Below are positions 46,800-57,990 of a stretch of 64,000 nt of DNA, piece by piece. Below the pieces are notes generated by a model. The model did not search any database. It saw nothing but the letters and a program-made list of their open reading frames with translations, and was not told the DNA's origin. The stretch's first letter is position 1, and each line of letters starts with the position of its first letter. This DNA comes from Sipunculus nudus. Its lineage: Eukaryota > Annelida > Sipuncula > Golfingiida > Sipunculidae. A program made the position numbers and the translations under genes. The stretch spans positions 63,496,019 to 63,560,018 of the forward strand of contig CM049306.1 of the NCBI GenBank assembly GCA_026874595.1, given 5' to 3'.

Positions 46800-47930
46800 A
46801 GAATGCAAAATCAAATACCATCTATCAACTGGTGGCTCCAACCGAGATCCGCAAAGAGATAATGATGCAGTTACATGATCACAGGACAGGTGGACATCTT
46901 GGGGTAACCAAGACGCTCCACAACATCAGACAGAGATTTTACTGGCCTGGACTTCGGGGAGATGTTGAACGATGGTGCAAGCTATGCAGAGAGTGTAGTA
47001 GTCGGAAACCAAGACAAAAGAGCAACAAGGCACCACTCAAACAAGAGGTGGCGGGGTTGCCCCTAGAAAGAATCGCCTTGGACATCATTGGGCCTCTGTC
47101 AAAATCCCGGTCTGGGAATCAATACATCTTGGTAATAGGTGACAATTTCACCAAGTGGACAGAAGCCTATGCTCTATCTGATCATACGGCACAGACTGTT
47201 GCCCGGGTAGTAGTGGGTGAATTGATCTGTAGGCTGGGAGTGCCTCGGGTCATTCATACTGATCAGTGGAAAGATTTCGAGAGTAACCTGTTCAAGGAGA
47301 TGTGTCGTCTGCTCGACATCCAAAAGACGAAGACGACGCCCTATCACCCTCAGTCTGATTGGATGATAGAGATATTCAACTGAACTGTGGCACAGATGCT
47401 TGCAGATTTTCTGAGAAAGAACAAGCGAGAATGGGATGAGTATCTCCCATACTTGACACTAGCTTACCGGAGCACTATACATGAGAGCACCGGTGTAACA
47501 CCAAACCACATGATGTTTGGAAGAGAGGTGACTCTCCCAATCGACATCATGGCTGGGCATTCCCCCTGTGAGGGAGATGTATCGACCCTTCCTGTAGCAT
47601 ACACAGAATGGTTGCGAGATGCTCTGGCTTCTGCGTTTGAGTGTGTTAGGAAGCATCTGGCACAAGCAGCATGTAGACAGAAACGGCAATATGATCGTCA
47701 GGCTACTGAACGGGGTTTTCGTGAAGGGGACTGGGTCTACTGGTTCTACCAACCTGCTGCCCACGACAAGTTCGGTTCTGGTAGGGAAGGTTCCTACCTA
47801 GTAGTCCAGCGAATGACCGATTTACTTTACAAGATTCAGTAGTCGGTTCGGTCGAAGCCGAAAGTTGTTCACGTTGACCAATTGAGACCATACCCACAGG
47901 GAAACAATGGCGACGATCTGGTGGACTGGC
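46800..47930 (+). pseudogene. Gypsy integrase
   Basis: The HHCC zinc finger is present: a HDHRTGGHLGVTKT His pair, then CKLCREC. The DDE core has ALDIIGPLS (first Asp) and HTDQ (second Asp), then a catalytic Glu in SDWMIEIFN. The usual HTDQG-F and SDGMVERFN are altered (DQWKDFES, DWMIEIFN) and followed by a stop at 47381. The frame continues from 47387 with the carboxyl domain (EWDEYLPYLTLAYRSTIHESTG, MMFGRE, GDWVYWF). Integrase inserts the cDNA into host DNA; this copy is broken. Confidence 0.9.
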
Positions 47931-48134
47931 GGTAGCTAAGATCTGATCTAGTGTAGACAGAAACAGAGTTGAGTGAGGATAAAGATGACCTGTGCACCCA
48001 GTGGGGAGATGATCTTAGTTATGTAGAGACCATTACTAGCCCTGTAGGCTTAGATAAGTTAGAGGAGTTAGGGCGAGGTAATCGTTGACAGAAGGCTCCG
48101 GAACGTCTAAATTTGTAAGGCTTTTGGATTTCAA

Positions 48135-48180
48135 TACTAATAATTTCTTTTGTGTGTGTGTGTGTGTGTGTGTGTTGCAG
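48135..48180 (+). promoter_or_regulatory. Strong 3' splice acceptor before the extra Gypsy ORF
   Basis: A tactaat branch-point-like motif (48135-48141) is followed by a pyrimidine- and TG-rich tract (tttctttt and (TG)n, 48146-48175) and ttgcag ending at 48180. The extra open region starts eight bases later (ATG at 48188). This is what a spliced subgenomic message, as used for env in retroviruses, would need. Confidence 0.5.
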
Positions 48181-48187
48181 ATTGACG

Positions 48188-49326
48188 ATGGCCGAAAGCC
48201 TTCCAGTCCACCCTGGCCAGCCAGACCTGCTGTTGGGGGAGACTATCAGCCTTGATGAGGGTCAAGGACCAGCAGCGGAGCAGAGCACTGCCCCTCTGCT
48301 GAGCATTCTGTCTTTCCCAGCGGATCCCCTGAAGCCAAATCAAGACTTCAGGGTACAAGACCCTCGTCCGGGCGACTTTGTTCCACCCGAGTCCCTCGGG
48401 TTCTGCAGGGATGCCTCAAGAAAACTCCAGGAGATGACGGAGGAGGAGATAGGGAATTGGCAATGGGAGCAAGCCCAAAAGAAGAAGAGACCCTCATCCC
48501 CAGGCCCGGCTGAGTCTCGCGCCAGGTCTTGCAGCGCCCGGAGGAACCCTTGCCATAAAGGGGTTATTGCAAGACCCTCAGGGGTCAGAACCTCCGTACC
48601 ACCATCTCCAAGTCGTGGGAGGGCCAGATCCCGAGGAGGCCGAGTCTTCTCAGGCCGAGCTAGACCCACCGTCGAAGGATTACCACCACCCAGGGAGACC
48701 CCTGGCGGCACGGAGACCAGTGCCAATGTGCTATCTGTGAGGAACAAGACTGTGGACAAACTTACGCCACGTTTGAGGGGTTGGAAAGGCACTTCCAGCG
48801 ATATCACCTGCCTGAGATGATTGTTTATGTCTGCCCTATTGGTGGTGAGGCCTGTTATGCCAACCAAAGTGATGGGATGGTGAGGCGGCACCTGGAACGT
48901 AGTAGCCACCCCGGAGTGAGCCAGGGTGCAGCACAGGCAGCGGGGGATCACTTGCCGTGGACACTAAAGCCGAATTCTAACTGCAGTCGCTTTGGCTGGA
49001 TGCCGCCTCTGCCGGTTCACCCTAGTACGGGGCAGCCTCTATGGGCCGAGCCTCTGCCCTTGTCATTTGCTGGGGACCAAATTGAGGAACAGGATAGGAG
49101 GACCCGGGTTCCAGTCTCTGCCAAGGCGTCCGCCGCAGTGGAACCAGAGATACCATATGACCGGTTTCGGGAGGAAGTTGGTACCCTTACCCAGACGCCC
49201 AAGCGATCAACCCCAGTTCTGTTTGGGGAACTGAGAGTTATCTGGCGACAGATGGACGCCCTCCGAGAGAGAGAGAAATCACGGATTGCATCTATAATTT
49301 CTCACAAATTTAAGAAACATTTTTAG
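48188..49326 (+). pseudogene. Extra ORF downstream of Gypsy pol, with two C2H2-like fingers
   Basis: The start ATG at 48188 gives MAESLPVHPGQPDLLLGE..., followed by an acidic, proline-rich region (about residues 20-110) and a Lys/Arg/Ser-rich part. After at least one frame change (about 48520-48720), two finger-like motifs follow: C-x2-C...H-x4-H over 48718-48810 (CAICEEQDCG...HFQRYH) and C-x6-C...H-x5-H over about 48832-48909 (VCPIGGEAC...HLERSSH). The last part (to 49326) has charged helices (ALREREKSRIASIISHKF). It lacks env features (no signal peptide, membrane segment or furin-like site). Function unknown; a nucleic-acid-binding accessory protein is a guess. Confidence 0.6.
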
Positions 49327-49371
49327 TTGTAAGCCGGTAGTTGTAAGCATGCTTGGGGACGAGCAGTTCCT

Positions 49372-49388
49372 TTAAGAAGGGGGAGAAT
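49372..49388 (+). promoter_or_regulatory. Polypurine tract
   Basis: aagaagggggagaa ends at the TGTAG start of the 3' LTR, the canonical place for the plus-strand primer. Confidence 0.9.
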
Positions 49389-49781
49389 GTAGTAGTCGGG
49401 GGGGGGGGGTTAGGACTGCAGCAGGCCGCGTGCCGAGTACGAGGCTACGTCTGGATGGACTTGGTTTGGGGGGGGGGGGGGCGAGTCAAGGAGCGAAACG
49501 GACAGAGCCAAGCCCGGAAGACAGCTGTTTTGATGCTGAAAGGAGCTGAAAGGGACGAAGGGTGCGCTGGTCGCACAGTGACAGAGTGTAAGAGTACGGA
49601 TAGATGTAAGTTAATGTATTGTAATAAAGATTATTTGTTATTGATTATCTTGTTGTTTCTGTCCTCGCCCCTTATTAAGCTGGCAGCAGTGACATTATCG
49701 CCTATCTAGAAACTTGGGGAAAGCTCTATGTACCCCCGGATTTGTAATAATTTACTTTGGGGGTAGGTTAAAAATGGTACA
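49389..49781 (+). repeat. 3' LTR of the 43.7-49.8 kb Gypsy element
   Basis: Matches 43700-44144 from TGTAGTAG to GGTACA and includes AATAAA at 49623-49628. The C run of the 5' copy is replaced here by ttgtttctgtcctcgcccc, so the 5' copy's homopolymer is a later expansion or an assembly artefact. Confidence 0.9.
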
Positions 49782-49794
49782 TAACCGAACAATT

Positions 49795-50262
49795 ACAACA
49801 ATGGGAGGGGAACTAAGTGCACCGCCTTCAGGACCCTTGCATGTCGAAAAAAGGACCGTGCCGGAGCTACCCACTGTAAACAATGAAGAGATTTTGTTCA
49901 CGATCGACGCACTCCAAGCCCAGATTACAAGCCTTAAAACATAGAGGTTTATCCTGAGACGGCGGACTGGACAAGTTCCCTCAGCTTCAACGTCTCGAAC
50001 ACCATTCCGAATAGTTACATGGTGCCATCAGGTATCTGGCTAAAACTGAAACTGAGACTGAAGAAAAGGAAGTTCGACGGGACCACCAGCGACACAGAAT
50101 ACCGTGACCAGTTCGGTCCGGTCAATACCGTACTGCACTCTTTGTTTAAGAATGTTACGGCGCAGCTGAACCAAGAGTGGTGTCGGATTCTGACAACAAC
50201 TATGCCCATATGGCATTCATGCTAAAAGGGGCCCAATCGTCTGACTATAATAAACTAAAGGT
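49795..50262 (+). pseudogene. Virus-like capsid fragment (F54H12.2-like), part 1
   Basis: Directly right of the Gypsy insertion are protein-like pieces in three frames, switching at about 49940 and 50180. The central piece has the pattern IPNSYMVPSGIWLKLKLRL then FGPVNTVLHSLFKNVTAQLN. The G-P-V-N-x-x-L-H-S-L-F signature with the following V-x-x-x-L-N matches, from memory, the family annotated in aquatic invertebrates as uncharacterized protein F54H12.2-like, which I associate with capsids of integrated polinton/adintovirus-like dsDNA viruses. The third frame gives NNYAHMAFMLKGAQSSDYNK. Frameshifts make it non-functional. Confidence 0.5.
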
Positions 50263-50668
50263 AATTCCATAAAGTTTTTATAAAAATAGGCCAGCACACG
50301 TGGATATCATCGCACACAGGCTGCTTGTTTTTTTATATCAACGTGTTTATAATATTATGGGCCGCCAAAATAATCAAAACAAATTCAAAAAGGGCATCTG
50401 GCGGAATGGTCAGATAAGCCAGAGCTTTTACAATGGCTTTTTGCAACAAGAGACCTTTCTACCTGCGCAAACATGCAACCTACCACCTTAGGTTACATGT
50501 TTTTCCCGTTGGTCAACAAAGCTGTGGTAATAAAGACATTGTTAATAAACAAGTTCATACATCCTTCACAGAGGCGTTATTAAAACTTTTCAAAACCAGA
50601 ATTACCCTTAGATCATTAATATTTACACAGAGGAAGCCAAAAAATCACATAAATTCTTTTTCATAAGG
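50263..50668. other. ~400-bp unknown insert within the capsid-like region
   Basis: AT-rich sequence interrupting the capsid-like codons. It is flanked by ctaaaggta (50257-50265) and ataaggta (50662-50669), a possible short target duplication. An open stretch reads MDIIAHRLLVFLYQRVY but matches nothing I know. Confidence 0.3.
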
Positions 50669-50675
50669 TAGGTGA

Positions 50676-50966
50676 ATGGTCATCTTTAATCTTCTGAGGA
50701 GTGATGCCAAAGCTGCCGAGAAAGAGGGTAAGCTGTTTTTTCGATGGGCCAAAGATAAACCGGGCGACAATACCGAAGTTATCATCTGGAGGGTCTTCTC
50801 CTGCAGGTTCTCGGACACAGTCGGGAAATCTCATTCAAACGGGGCTTACAATAGGAGCGCAACTGGTGATACGGATACTCCTGGAGCGAGGGAGAAGAGG
50901 TGGATTGAGATCAACACGGACAAGGTGACCACTACTGGTGGCAGCACCACATATTCCACATATTAG
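50676..50966 (+). pseudogene. Virus-like capsid fragment, part 2
   Basis: The open stretch has DAKAAEKEGKLFFRWAKD then NTEVIIWRVFSCRFSDTVG, followed by a low-complexity tail. The spacing of an FFRW/K-D stretch and a V-I-x-x-V block resembles the middle of the same capsid family, but weakly. It is placed here mainly by position between capsid part 1 and the protease-like fragment. Confidence 0.3.
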
Positions 50967-51007
50967 TAGATGGGATCCTGAGCTTGAATTTCACGATCAC
51001 AAAACTC

Positions 51008-51225
51008 ATCCTTTAAGGAGTTGGGTTGCATGTCAAGTTTAATGTTAACTACGCCCTGGTGATAAACACGGCGACATCGAGAACAAAACGGAAAGAGCAC
51101 TGGCAGGCCATGTGGCTGGGGGCGCTAGAGACCGAGTTTTTCGACAGCTACAGCTTGCCGCCGGTCCAAGGTCCCACCCTCGAATTTTTGCGAATCCATG
51201 GTGGTGATATAGTGCGTTTTTAATG
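51008..51225 (+). pseudogene. Adenain-like cysteine protease fragment
   Basis: Reads YALVINTATS then KEHWQAMWLGALETEFFDSYSLPP...LEFLRIHGG. The H-W (catalytic His region), E-F-F-D-S-Y and L-P-P motifs are the hallmark of adenovirus-type maturation proteases, which in polinton and related viruses follow the capsid genes. The catalytic Cys, expected about 45 residues later, is not seen in frame. Only the first part of the domain is recognisable. Confidence 0.5.
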
Positions 51226-51483
51226 ATCCAGAACCCGGGGGACATGGACAGTATAACCCGCGGGGAAAACTGCATGACATACTTGAGTCTCAGGAACTGT
51301 TTCCCGGCGGTACCCATGGACCAGGTTTTGAAGTCCGTGTATATACGGTGGGATTTTGACCACAATGATACCCAAGCCATCAAGACCTTCCATACGCTCT
51401 ACAAGCATGCCGCTTACAAATTTAACACTGCTGTGCTTACAGGTTCTCGTGCACTTACATTCACTCACACTTATACTCGCTGA
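51223..51483 (+). CDS. 86-codon open frame after the protease fragment, unrecognised
   Basis: Contains MTYLSLRNCFPAVPMDQVL and YIRWDFDHNDTQAIKTFHTLYKH. It could be a frame-shifted protease end or part of the next gene of the virus-like locus. No family can be named. A minus-strand frame overlaps it, so the coding strand is uncertain. Confidence 0.25.
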   Translation: MIQNPGDMDSITRGENCMTYLSLRNCFPAVPMDQVLKSVYIRWDFDHNDTQAIKTFHTLYKHAAYKFNTAVLTGSRALTFTHTYTR

Positions 51484-51559
51484 ACATTTAAAACATGTTA
51501 TAAAACTGGAACAAAAAATGTAGTAACCTGTATACAGGTCTGTTTATTAAGATTTATCT

Positions 51560-52630
51560 CACCGCGTGCATGGAACATTATGTAATGTTTGTTTTATGCA
51601 CATATAGATGTTCATGTGTGATCAGCCTGTTACGTCAAACCCACTATCTGAACCACGTTTCCCCCTTCCGTCTCTTGTCCGAGTGCCTGGCCAGAAAATC
51701 TTCCACCTCAGGGTCCACACATTTCCCCTGCTGGAGGATCTGCTCTTTTTTATCTTTTTGAGGGTCGGTTCAGAAGCGGTCGTTGTTTGAGTTACAGTTG
51801 TTTTGGAGGGCCTGGACAGGGAGCCCAAGTTGCACAATGTGCAGAAGGCCGTGAACCCTTGCTGAAAAAAGGTTAACCCCTCCTTTCTTCAAAGGCGCCC
51901 ATCTGTTTTCCACGAAAGCCTCCTTGCAGATACAGGGCCTCATATCCTTTTTTACCTTCTTCTGTTCCAAGAAATAGCGATACTGACGGGGCTCTTTTCG
52001 AGTACAAATCTATCACTCGAAGGGCTTTCATTCTGAAAATTCTTAAATTTCTGGTGCCGTAACTTAAGGAACCTTGCCAGATCCTTCCCATTAAGTGTTA
52101 TCATCAGTTCGTCCTTGCCGGAACCAAAGTATTTTTAACCGCACTTGTACACAGCCATATTGACATCTTCGTTAAGGTTCCTCTGTTTCATCACATACTT
52201 GTTGGTCACCCAGATTCCTCGCTCCTGTTTCTTCTCTCCATAGGGGACAAGAACCTTGGATTCCGACACAGGATGAGCTGCATTTCAAAGCGGGTGGGAC
52301 GTTTCCCTCGCCGCCTTTTACATTTCAACACGCAAGCAGGTTTTGTTTACCGAACGTGCCCGCAGACGGAATGCAAATGGTATCTACTCTACCACTCTCA
52401 ATCCTGCTTTAAATAGACGCAGATGGAGTGGGTCGGGTAAGGAAAAGAACATAGCGAACTGAGCTTTTGAACCCCGCAGGATAGCTCTGTCAATCTGGTC
52501 ACGAATTTGACGGGGACGGCACCTATGCCACGCGGGGTAACCGACTGACCATCCGCAAGATACGGTGGCCAGGAGTCTAGAATTCACGCGGCATACCCAG
52601 CAGTTCAAATATGTTGGTTCAAGGGAAAGA
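51560..52630 (-). pseudogene. Unidentified minus-strand coding-like region of the virus-like locus
   Basis: The minus-strand pieces in changing frames look protein-like: DQIDRAILRGSKAQFAMFF (52500-52440), then GIWVTNKYVMKQRNL and KDELMITLNGKDLARFLKL (52240-52060), then DMRPCICKEAFVENRW (51940-51890) and EPTLKKIKKSRSSSRGN near 51740. I recognise no family. It lies between the protease-like fragment and a 4.8-kb inserted element. The frame at its start continues across that insertion into 57435-57577 (-), and a plus-strand frame does too, so the true strand at that end is open. Confidence 0.3.
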
Positions 52631-55600
52631 AACAAGGGACCTATGGGTCACGACGCTCAGCTGTTATATATGATAAAAAAATACTATTTAGAAATGAGGC
52701 ACATGCTGGTTTTGTGTGGTAATAAATATAAGCTGTATTATGAGTTGTTGTTGTTTAGCTTATGTATGATTTTGATAGTACCTTTGGAGACAGGGAAGAG
52801 GATTGATTTCATTTATTTTATTAACAAATGGAGTACTACTGTCACACAGATTTTGACTTGGCCATATAACTTATAAGCAGAACATATAATATAAGAGTTT
52901 AACTATTTATTAAAAAAATTACAAATATTGTCCCAAATATAATTTTTATTAAAAATAATAAGAGAATCATATGATTTTTCAAAATGAAATATAACTGATA
53001 TGATTATTAAAATAATATTAAAGAATATATTCATGAATGCATTCATGAATACATTTTGAAAGTATTTGCACGAGTATTCATATACTTTCATTTTTACCTG
53101 AATTCCCATTCTTTATGCAAGAAATTTTATAATGGAGTACATAATCATATTCGTATTTAAATACAATTACAAAGTATTCGCACCATGTCTGGTATTTATT
53201 CAGTTTTCACCAAACAAAGATGTTGAGAATCCAGAATATACAAAATTCACACATTTAAATAATGATCATAAGTACCTGGTTTTATGGCCTTTATTTATAT
53301 TAAACAAGCCACTAAAGAGCACTCTAAATGGGCAACTAGAATGCCATGATATGTATAGATTCTTTCAGGACAAAAAATATTGCATATTATTTCTAAGTTT
53401 CAATGATTTTCAATAATCTTCAGCAAACCCTCTTAGTGGGAACTGTTGAAAATTTGATAAAGATACAAAAAAAGCTTGAAAAGATATAGCTGTTAATGTA
53501 AATATAAATAGTGTCAGAATTTGTCAGAAATCTAAAATAAATGTAAACAGTAAAGGGTTAAAAAATAACTGTAAAAAATTCATTTTGGACTAATTTCACA
53601 TCAATGTACACACTAGACACAGTAGGAATCTAGATTAATATTATCAACTGCATCTTTGTCTATCATTAATTTCCTTCATATAATCCCTAATGATTAGTAA
53701 TGATTAATATGATTTACTTCTTTATCATTAAAATTGAACTGAAAAATGCCATAGGTGACTGCATGGTGTTATTTGGAATATGTGACATTCTACCCATCGA
53801 TACAAGATTCTTATATCATCAGTAACTGCAAGTTAATTTCCTGTTAATATAAACTAACAAATTCCTTTTCTATTTTTCTTTAATTTGTTATTAAAAACCA
53901 ATAAAAATTTATTAATTTATTGTTTATTGTTATGTTGTTGGTTAAAACTACTAGATGAGTTGGGTTGGACACCTGGATCAACTGTGGCTGGCCATAAGCT
54001 GCCTGGATTCTCGCCTCAAGCGTGCATAATTTGATGAAAGGTCAACAAGGTCAACAAAGTGGTGACTCAAGAGGGGCTGGAGAGAGCCAAAGTCTGACAG
54101 GGTCTCATAAAAAAACATTAATAAAAGCAACAATTTCTTTCAGCTTTCTAAACTAAAAAGCTGAAATCCTTATGTGTGCATGATATGAAAATTATATCAA
54201 CAGTGCTCACGGGAAACAAACGTGCCATGGTCACAGTTGGGCAAAATTTAAGGTACTAATTTTATATTTATGCTAATAACTTATAAAATTTGAAAAATTC
54301 AGAACTAATTTTGGGTATTCAATTGAATCTTAATTAAATAATGTTACATCCCTGACAAAAAAATCTCTAGCTTCAGCAATGCCCTTGTTAAGGGAGTAAA
54401 TATATTTCTTGATTTTTTACAAAGTGCATTATGTTTGGGCCCATAACTTAAAACAATTACACAATACTGACATCATTCTGGCATGTGCATAGAGAATGAA
54501 AAATATGTATATTATTTATGATTAAAGTCAGATCAGTGGTTTTGATATTAGGCAGTCTTGAAGTGTAACAATGGGTTTTAATGGAAAAATGAAGTTTTTC
54601 ATTAATATCTCGAAGGTATTAAGTCCTAGTGACCAAATTCTTGGCATGGTAGGGGATTTTGGAGACATCTAACTGTATGCCGAATTTAAGGAACTTAGAG
54701 CTGAAGCTGGGGAGCTGAGCTCTTGCAAACTGCATAACACTAGCTTGATGTAAACAATATGTTACATGGTGCTTGAAAACTTGATTAAAATTTACAGTTT
54801 TTGATCAACTGGTTTCAAATTTTTGGTGTTAACAGTTGAAATGCTAACAAAAACATGCTGTGAAAATTAAATCCACAGTACTTACAGTAAAAAAAACGTG
54901 CCATGGTCAAAGTTGGGCAAAATTTAAGGTACCAATTTTTTATTTTTATTAATATTTTAAAAAATTTAAAAGATTTTCATCTAATTTTGGGTATACAATT
55001 TAATTTTGATTAATTAAAGTTATATTACTAGAAAAAAGGTCCATAGCTTTAACGTTTTTTTGTGTTAAGTGATCAAATATCTTTCCAGAGTTTTTACAAA
55101 ATGCATCATGTTTGGGCCCATAACTTTTTTAAATTAAATAATACAGACATAATTTCTGGCATGTATATAGGAACTATATAGAGGAATATTTATTGTAAAT
55201 ATGAGGAAATACAGATACGTGGTTTTGATATTAGGCAGTCCTGAAGTGTGAAAATAGGTTTTAAATAAAAAATTGAGGTTTTTCCTTAATTTCTCAAAGG
55301 AACGAAGTTGCAAAGACCCAGTTTTCGGCTTGGTAGGAGATCTTGGGGACAACTAACATTATGCCGAATTTTGGATTCCTAGGTCTGGACTAATACCTTT
55401 ATTTCACATTCGAGGGAATAATACATTTAAGTTTATATATTATTTAAGCATATCCACTTTTTCCATTAAAATAGTTTTTATCTGATTAATTTTTTTTATT
55501 TACAAGTTTTATAAATTTGTATTAAAAAAACACTGAAAATATAAATTTGGTAAAATAAAAACATCTTTTCAAATAAAGTATACACACTGTTGGTTGAATG

Positions 55601-57434
55601 AGGGACAAACAAAATCATTATGCTAATTACAATCTAAGCTTTAATTTATTCCTGGAATTAATAGTCAATTTCACACCTTGTGAAGTTTTTACTCTTCTCA
55701 AGGAAGGAATTACTTATCTGATGAACATCCACACTTTCATAGCAATACACCACTTTGTGGACACAATTAAATGTGCACTTTAATCATTGTAACCCTGGTG
55801 GTAAATACAAAATCTTAAATGTAGCATAGCCAAGAATAAAATGAAATACAGAAAATTATAACATTCATCTAGTTAATGCATCATCTAGGGGGGGGGGAGG
55901 GTGTGCAGGGCAGAGAAGAAGCCTGCTAGTAGTGGCCCAGCTGAGCCAAGACAAGCTGCCTGGGGTGGGTTACATAATGCAAGTGAAGGCTTTACTACTA
56001 GGTGGGCTAGATGTAAACAACACTTGACATGGTGTATGAAAACTTGAATAAAAGCTACTCTTTTCAATCAATTCCTTTGAAATTTCAGATTTTAAAAGAT
56101 TAAATCCTTATGTATATATGCTGTGAAAATTAAATCAACAGTGCTTACAGAAAAAAAAACATGCCATTGCCAAAGTTGAACAAAATTTAGGGTATTGATT
56201 TTTTATTTAAGCTAATAACTTGAAAAATTTGCAAAATTCAGATCTAATTTTGGGTAAACAATCGAATCTTGATTAAATAAAGTTATATTCCTGACAAAAA
56301 GTCTCCAGCTTCAGCAATTCTCATCTAAGGTGAGTAAATATATTTCTTGATTTTTAAAAAAGTGCATTATGTTTGGGCCCATAACTTAAAAAAAAATACA
56401 CAATACTGACATCATTTCTGGCATGTGTATAGCGAATGTATAGAAAAATATGTATATTATATATGATCAAAGTCAGATCAGTGGTTTTGATATGAGGCAG
56501 TCTTAAAGTGTAACAATGGGTTTTTAATGGAAAAATGAAGTTTTTCATTGATATCCCGAAGGAATTAAGTCCTAGTGACCAAATTCTTGGCATGGTAGGG
56601 GATTTTGGAGAAATCGAACTGTATGCCAAATTTAAGGAACTTAGAGCTGAAGCTCGGGAGCTGAGCTCTAGCAAACTGCATAACACTAGCAATATGTGAC
56701 ATGGTGCTTGAAAGCTTGAATAAAATCTACAGTTTTTGATCAACTGGTTTCAAATTTTTGGTGTTAACAGTTGAAATGCTAACAAAAACATGCTGTGAAA
56801 ATTAAATCCACAGCAGTTACAGCAAAAAAACGTGCCATGGTCAAAGTTGGGCAAAATTTAAGGTACCAATTTTTTATTTTTGCTAATATTTTAAAAAAAT
56901 TAAAAGATTTTGATCTTATTTTGGGTATACAATTTAATTTTGATTAATAAAAGTAATATTACTGGAAAAAAAGTGCTTAGCTTTATAAAGTTTTGTGTTT
57001 AGTGATAAAATTTCTTTCCTGATTATTTACAAAATGCATTATGTTTGGGCCCATAACTTTTTTAAATTATATAATACAGACCTAATTTCTGGCATGTACA
57101 TAGGAATTATATAGAGGATTATTTATAGGAAATATGAGGAAAAACAGATGAGTGGTTTTGATATTAGGCAGTCCTGAAGTGTGAAAATAGGTTTTTAATA
57201 AAAAAATTGAGGTTTTTCCTTAATTTCTCAAAGGAATGAAGTCGCAAAGACCCAGTTTTCGGCTTGGTAGGAGATCTTGGGGACATCTAACATTATGCTG
57301 AATTTTGGATTCCTAGGTCTTACGGTTTCAAAACGTGCCACATCTACGGACGGACGGACGGACGGACAGACGGACGGACGACGGACAATGGACCACGACT
57401 ATAGCTCAGATGACTTATAGTCAGCTGAGCTAAA
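52631..57434 (+). mobile_element. AGCTCAGCTGA-ended element, 4.8-kb copy
   Basis: The left end is ACAAGGGACCTATGGGTCA then cgctcagctg. The right end is gacggacgg..., cacgactatagctcagatgac then gtcagctgagctaaa. The layout is a unique-looking head (52660-53900), then repeats in the order A-B-C-A-B, with A ~650 bp (54100-54830, 56050-56770), B ~550 bp (54840-55390, 56770-57330) and C ~660 bp (55390-56050). The marker tgaaaattaaatc recurs at 54186, 54860, 56122 and 56795. It is non-coding and split the virus-like locus at an A|A site. Confidence 0.8.
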
Positions 57435-57990
57435 AAGGCTGGATGAAAAAGTTTGACAAGGGACGGACCCGTCGTAAAATGTTGAAAGGCAGTAGGGGAC
57501 AAAATTATTGCCGTATGAGCAGAGGAAGCGACAACAGATAAAGAAGAAGATGAAAAAGAAAACGAAAAACGTGCCACCTACAATAAAAACAAAGGTCATT
57601 ACTGTGCTGCGCCTCAGAGCACCCAGAGGAAGCAAGTCCCCTCAACTGCCTCAGGTAGACCATCAGGACAATCTGCAACCGAACGCTGTGGTGACTTTGG
57701 ACCGTCCATCAAGATCCCGGAAAACCGCGGGATCAAACATAAGGCAGATGGTTTTCTGGTGGCAAAAAAATAAATATCCTAATTCCAAAAAGAAAAACAA
57801 CAGATACAGAGCAAAACGTGATGCAAGGTGGAAGTCCAAGCGGCTTCATACAAACGAACGTATAGAAGTGTGTGTGTGTGTGTGGGTGGGGGGGGGGCAC
57901 ACGATAGATGAAAGTTGGATGAAACAGCCGAAGCCTTTAATCCCCATTATAAAACTTTTCAGAATGAGCAGGTGTCAAGGAGGCATGGAA
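57435..57990 (+). pseudogene. Basic protein-like region of the virus-like locus
   Basis: The first plus-strand codons give a very basic stretch (WMKKFDKGRTRRKMLKGSRG) that continues the frame left of the inserted element, then a stop. A second frame from 57508 is Lys/Arg-rich (KKKMKKKTK, PRGSKSPQLPQ, KTAGSNIRQMVFWW, NRYRAKRDARWKSK). A DNA-condensing core protein would look like this, but simple basic composition is weak evidence. A (TG)n/(G)n tract at 57871-57897 ends it. Confidence 0.25.

Larger units (their letters stand above)
43700..49781 (+). mobile_element. Ty3/Gypsy LTR retrotransposon, 6.1 kb, TSD TAACC
   Basis: LTRs at 43700-44144 and 49389-49781 flank a lysine-type primer site, a pol region (end of protease, RT, RNase H, integrase), an extra downstream open region and a polypurine tract. 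The 5-bp duplication TAACC lies at 43695-43699 and 49782-49786. gag and most of protease are deleted, with the leader running straight into the ILGNDFMRD end of protease at about 44810. The two LTRs differ by a ~30-bp indel and by length changes in G and C runs. Stops occur in RT and integrase, so the copy is inactive. Confidence 0.95.

Noticed and set aside
48188-49326. env-like gene of a Gypsy endogenous retrovirus
   Set aside because: No signal peptide, cleavage site, fusion peptide or membrane segment; finger-like Cys/His motifs instead.
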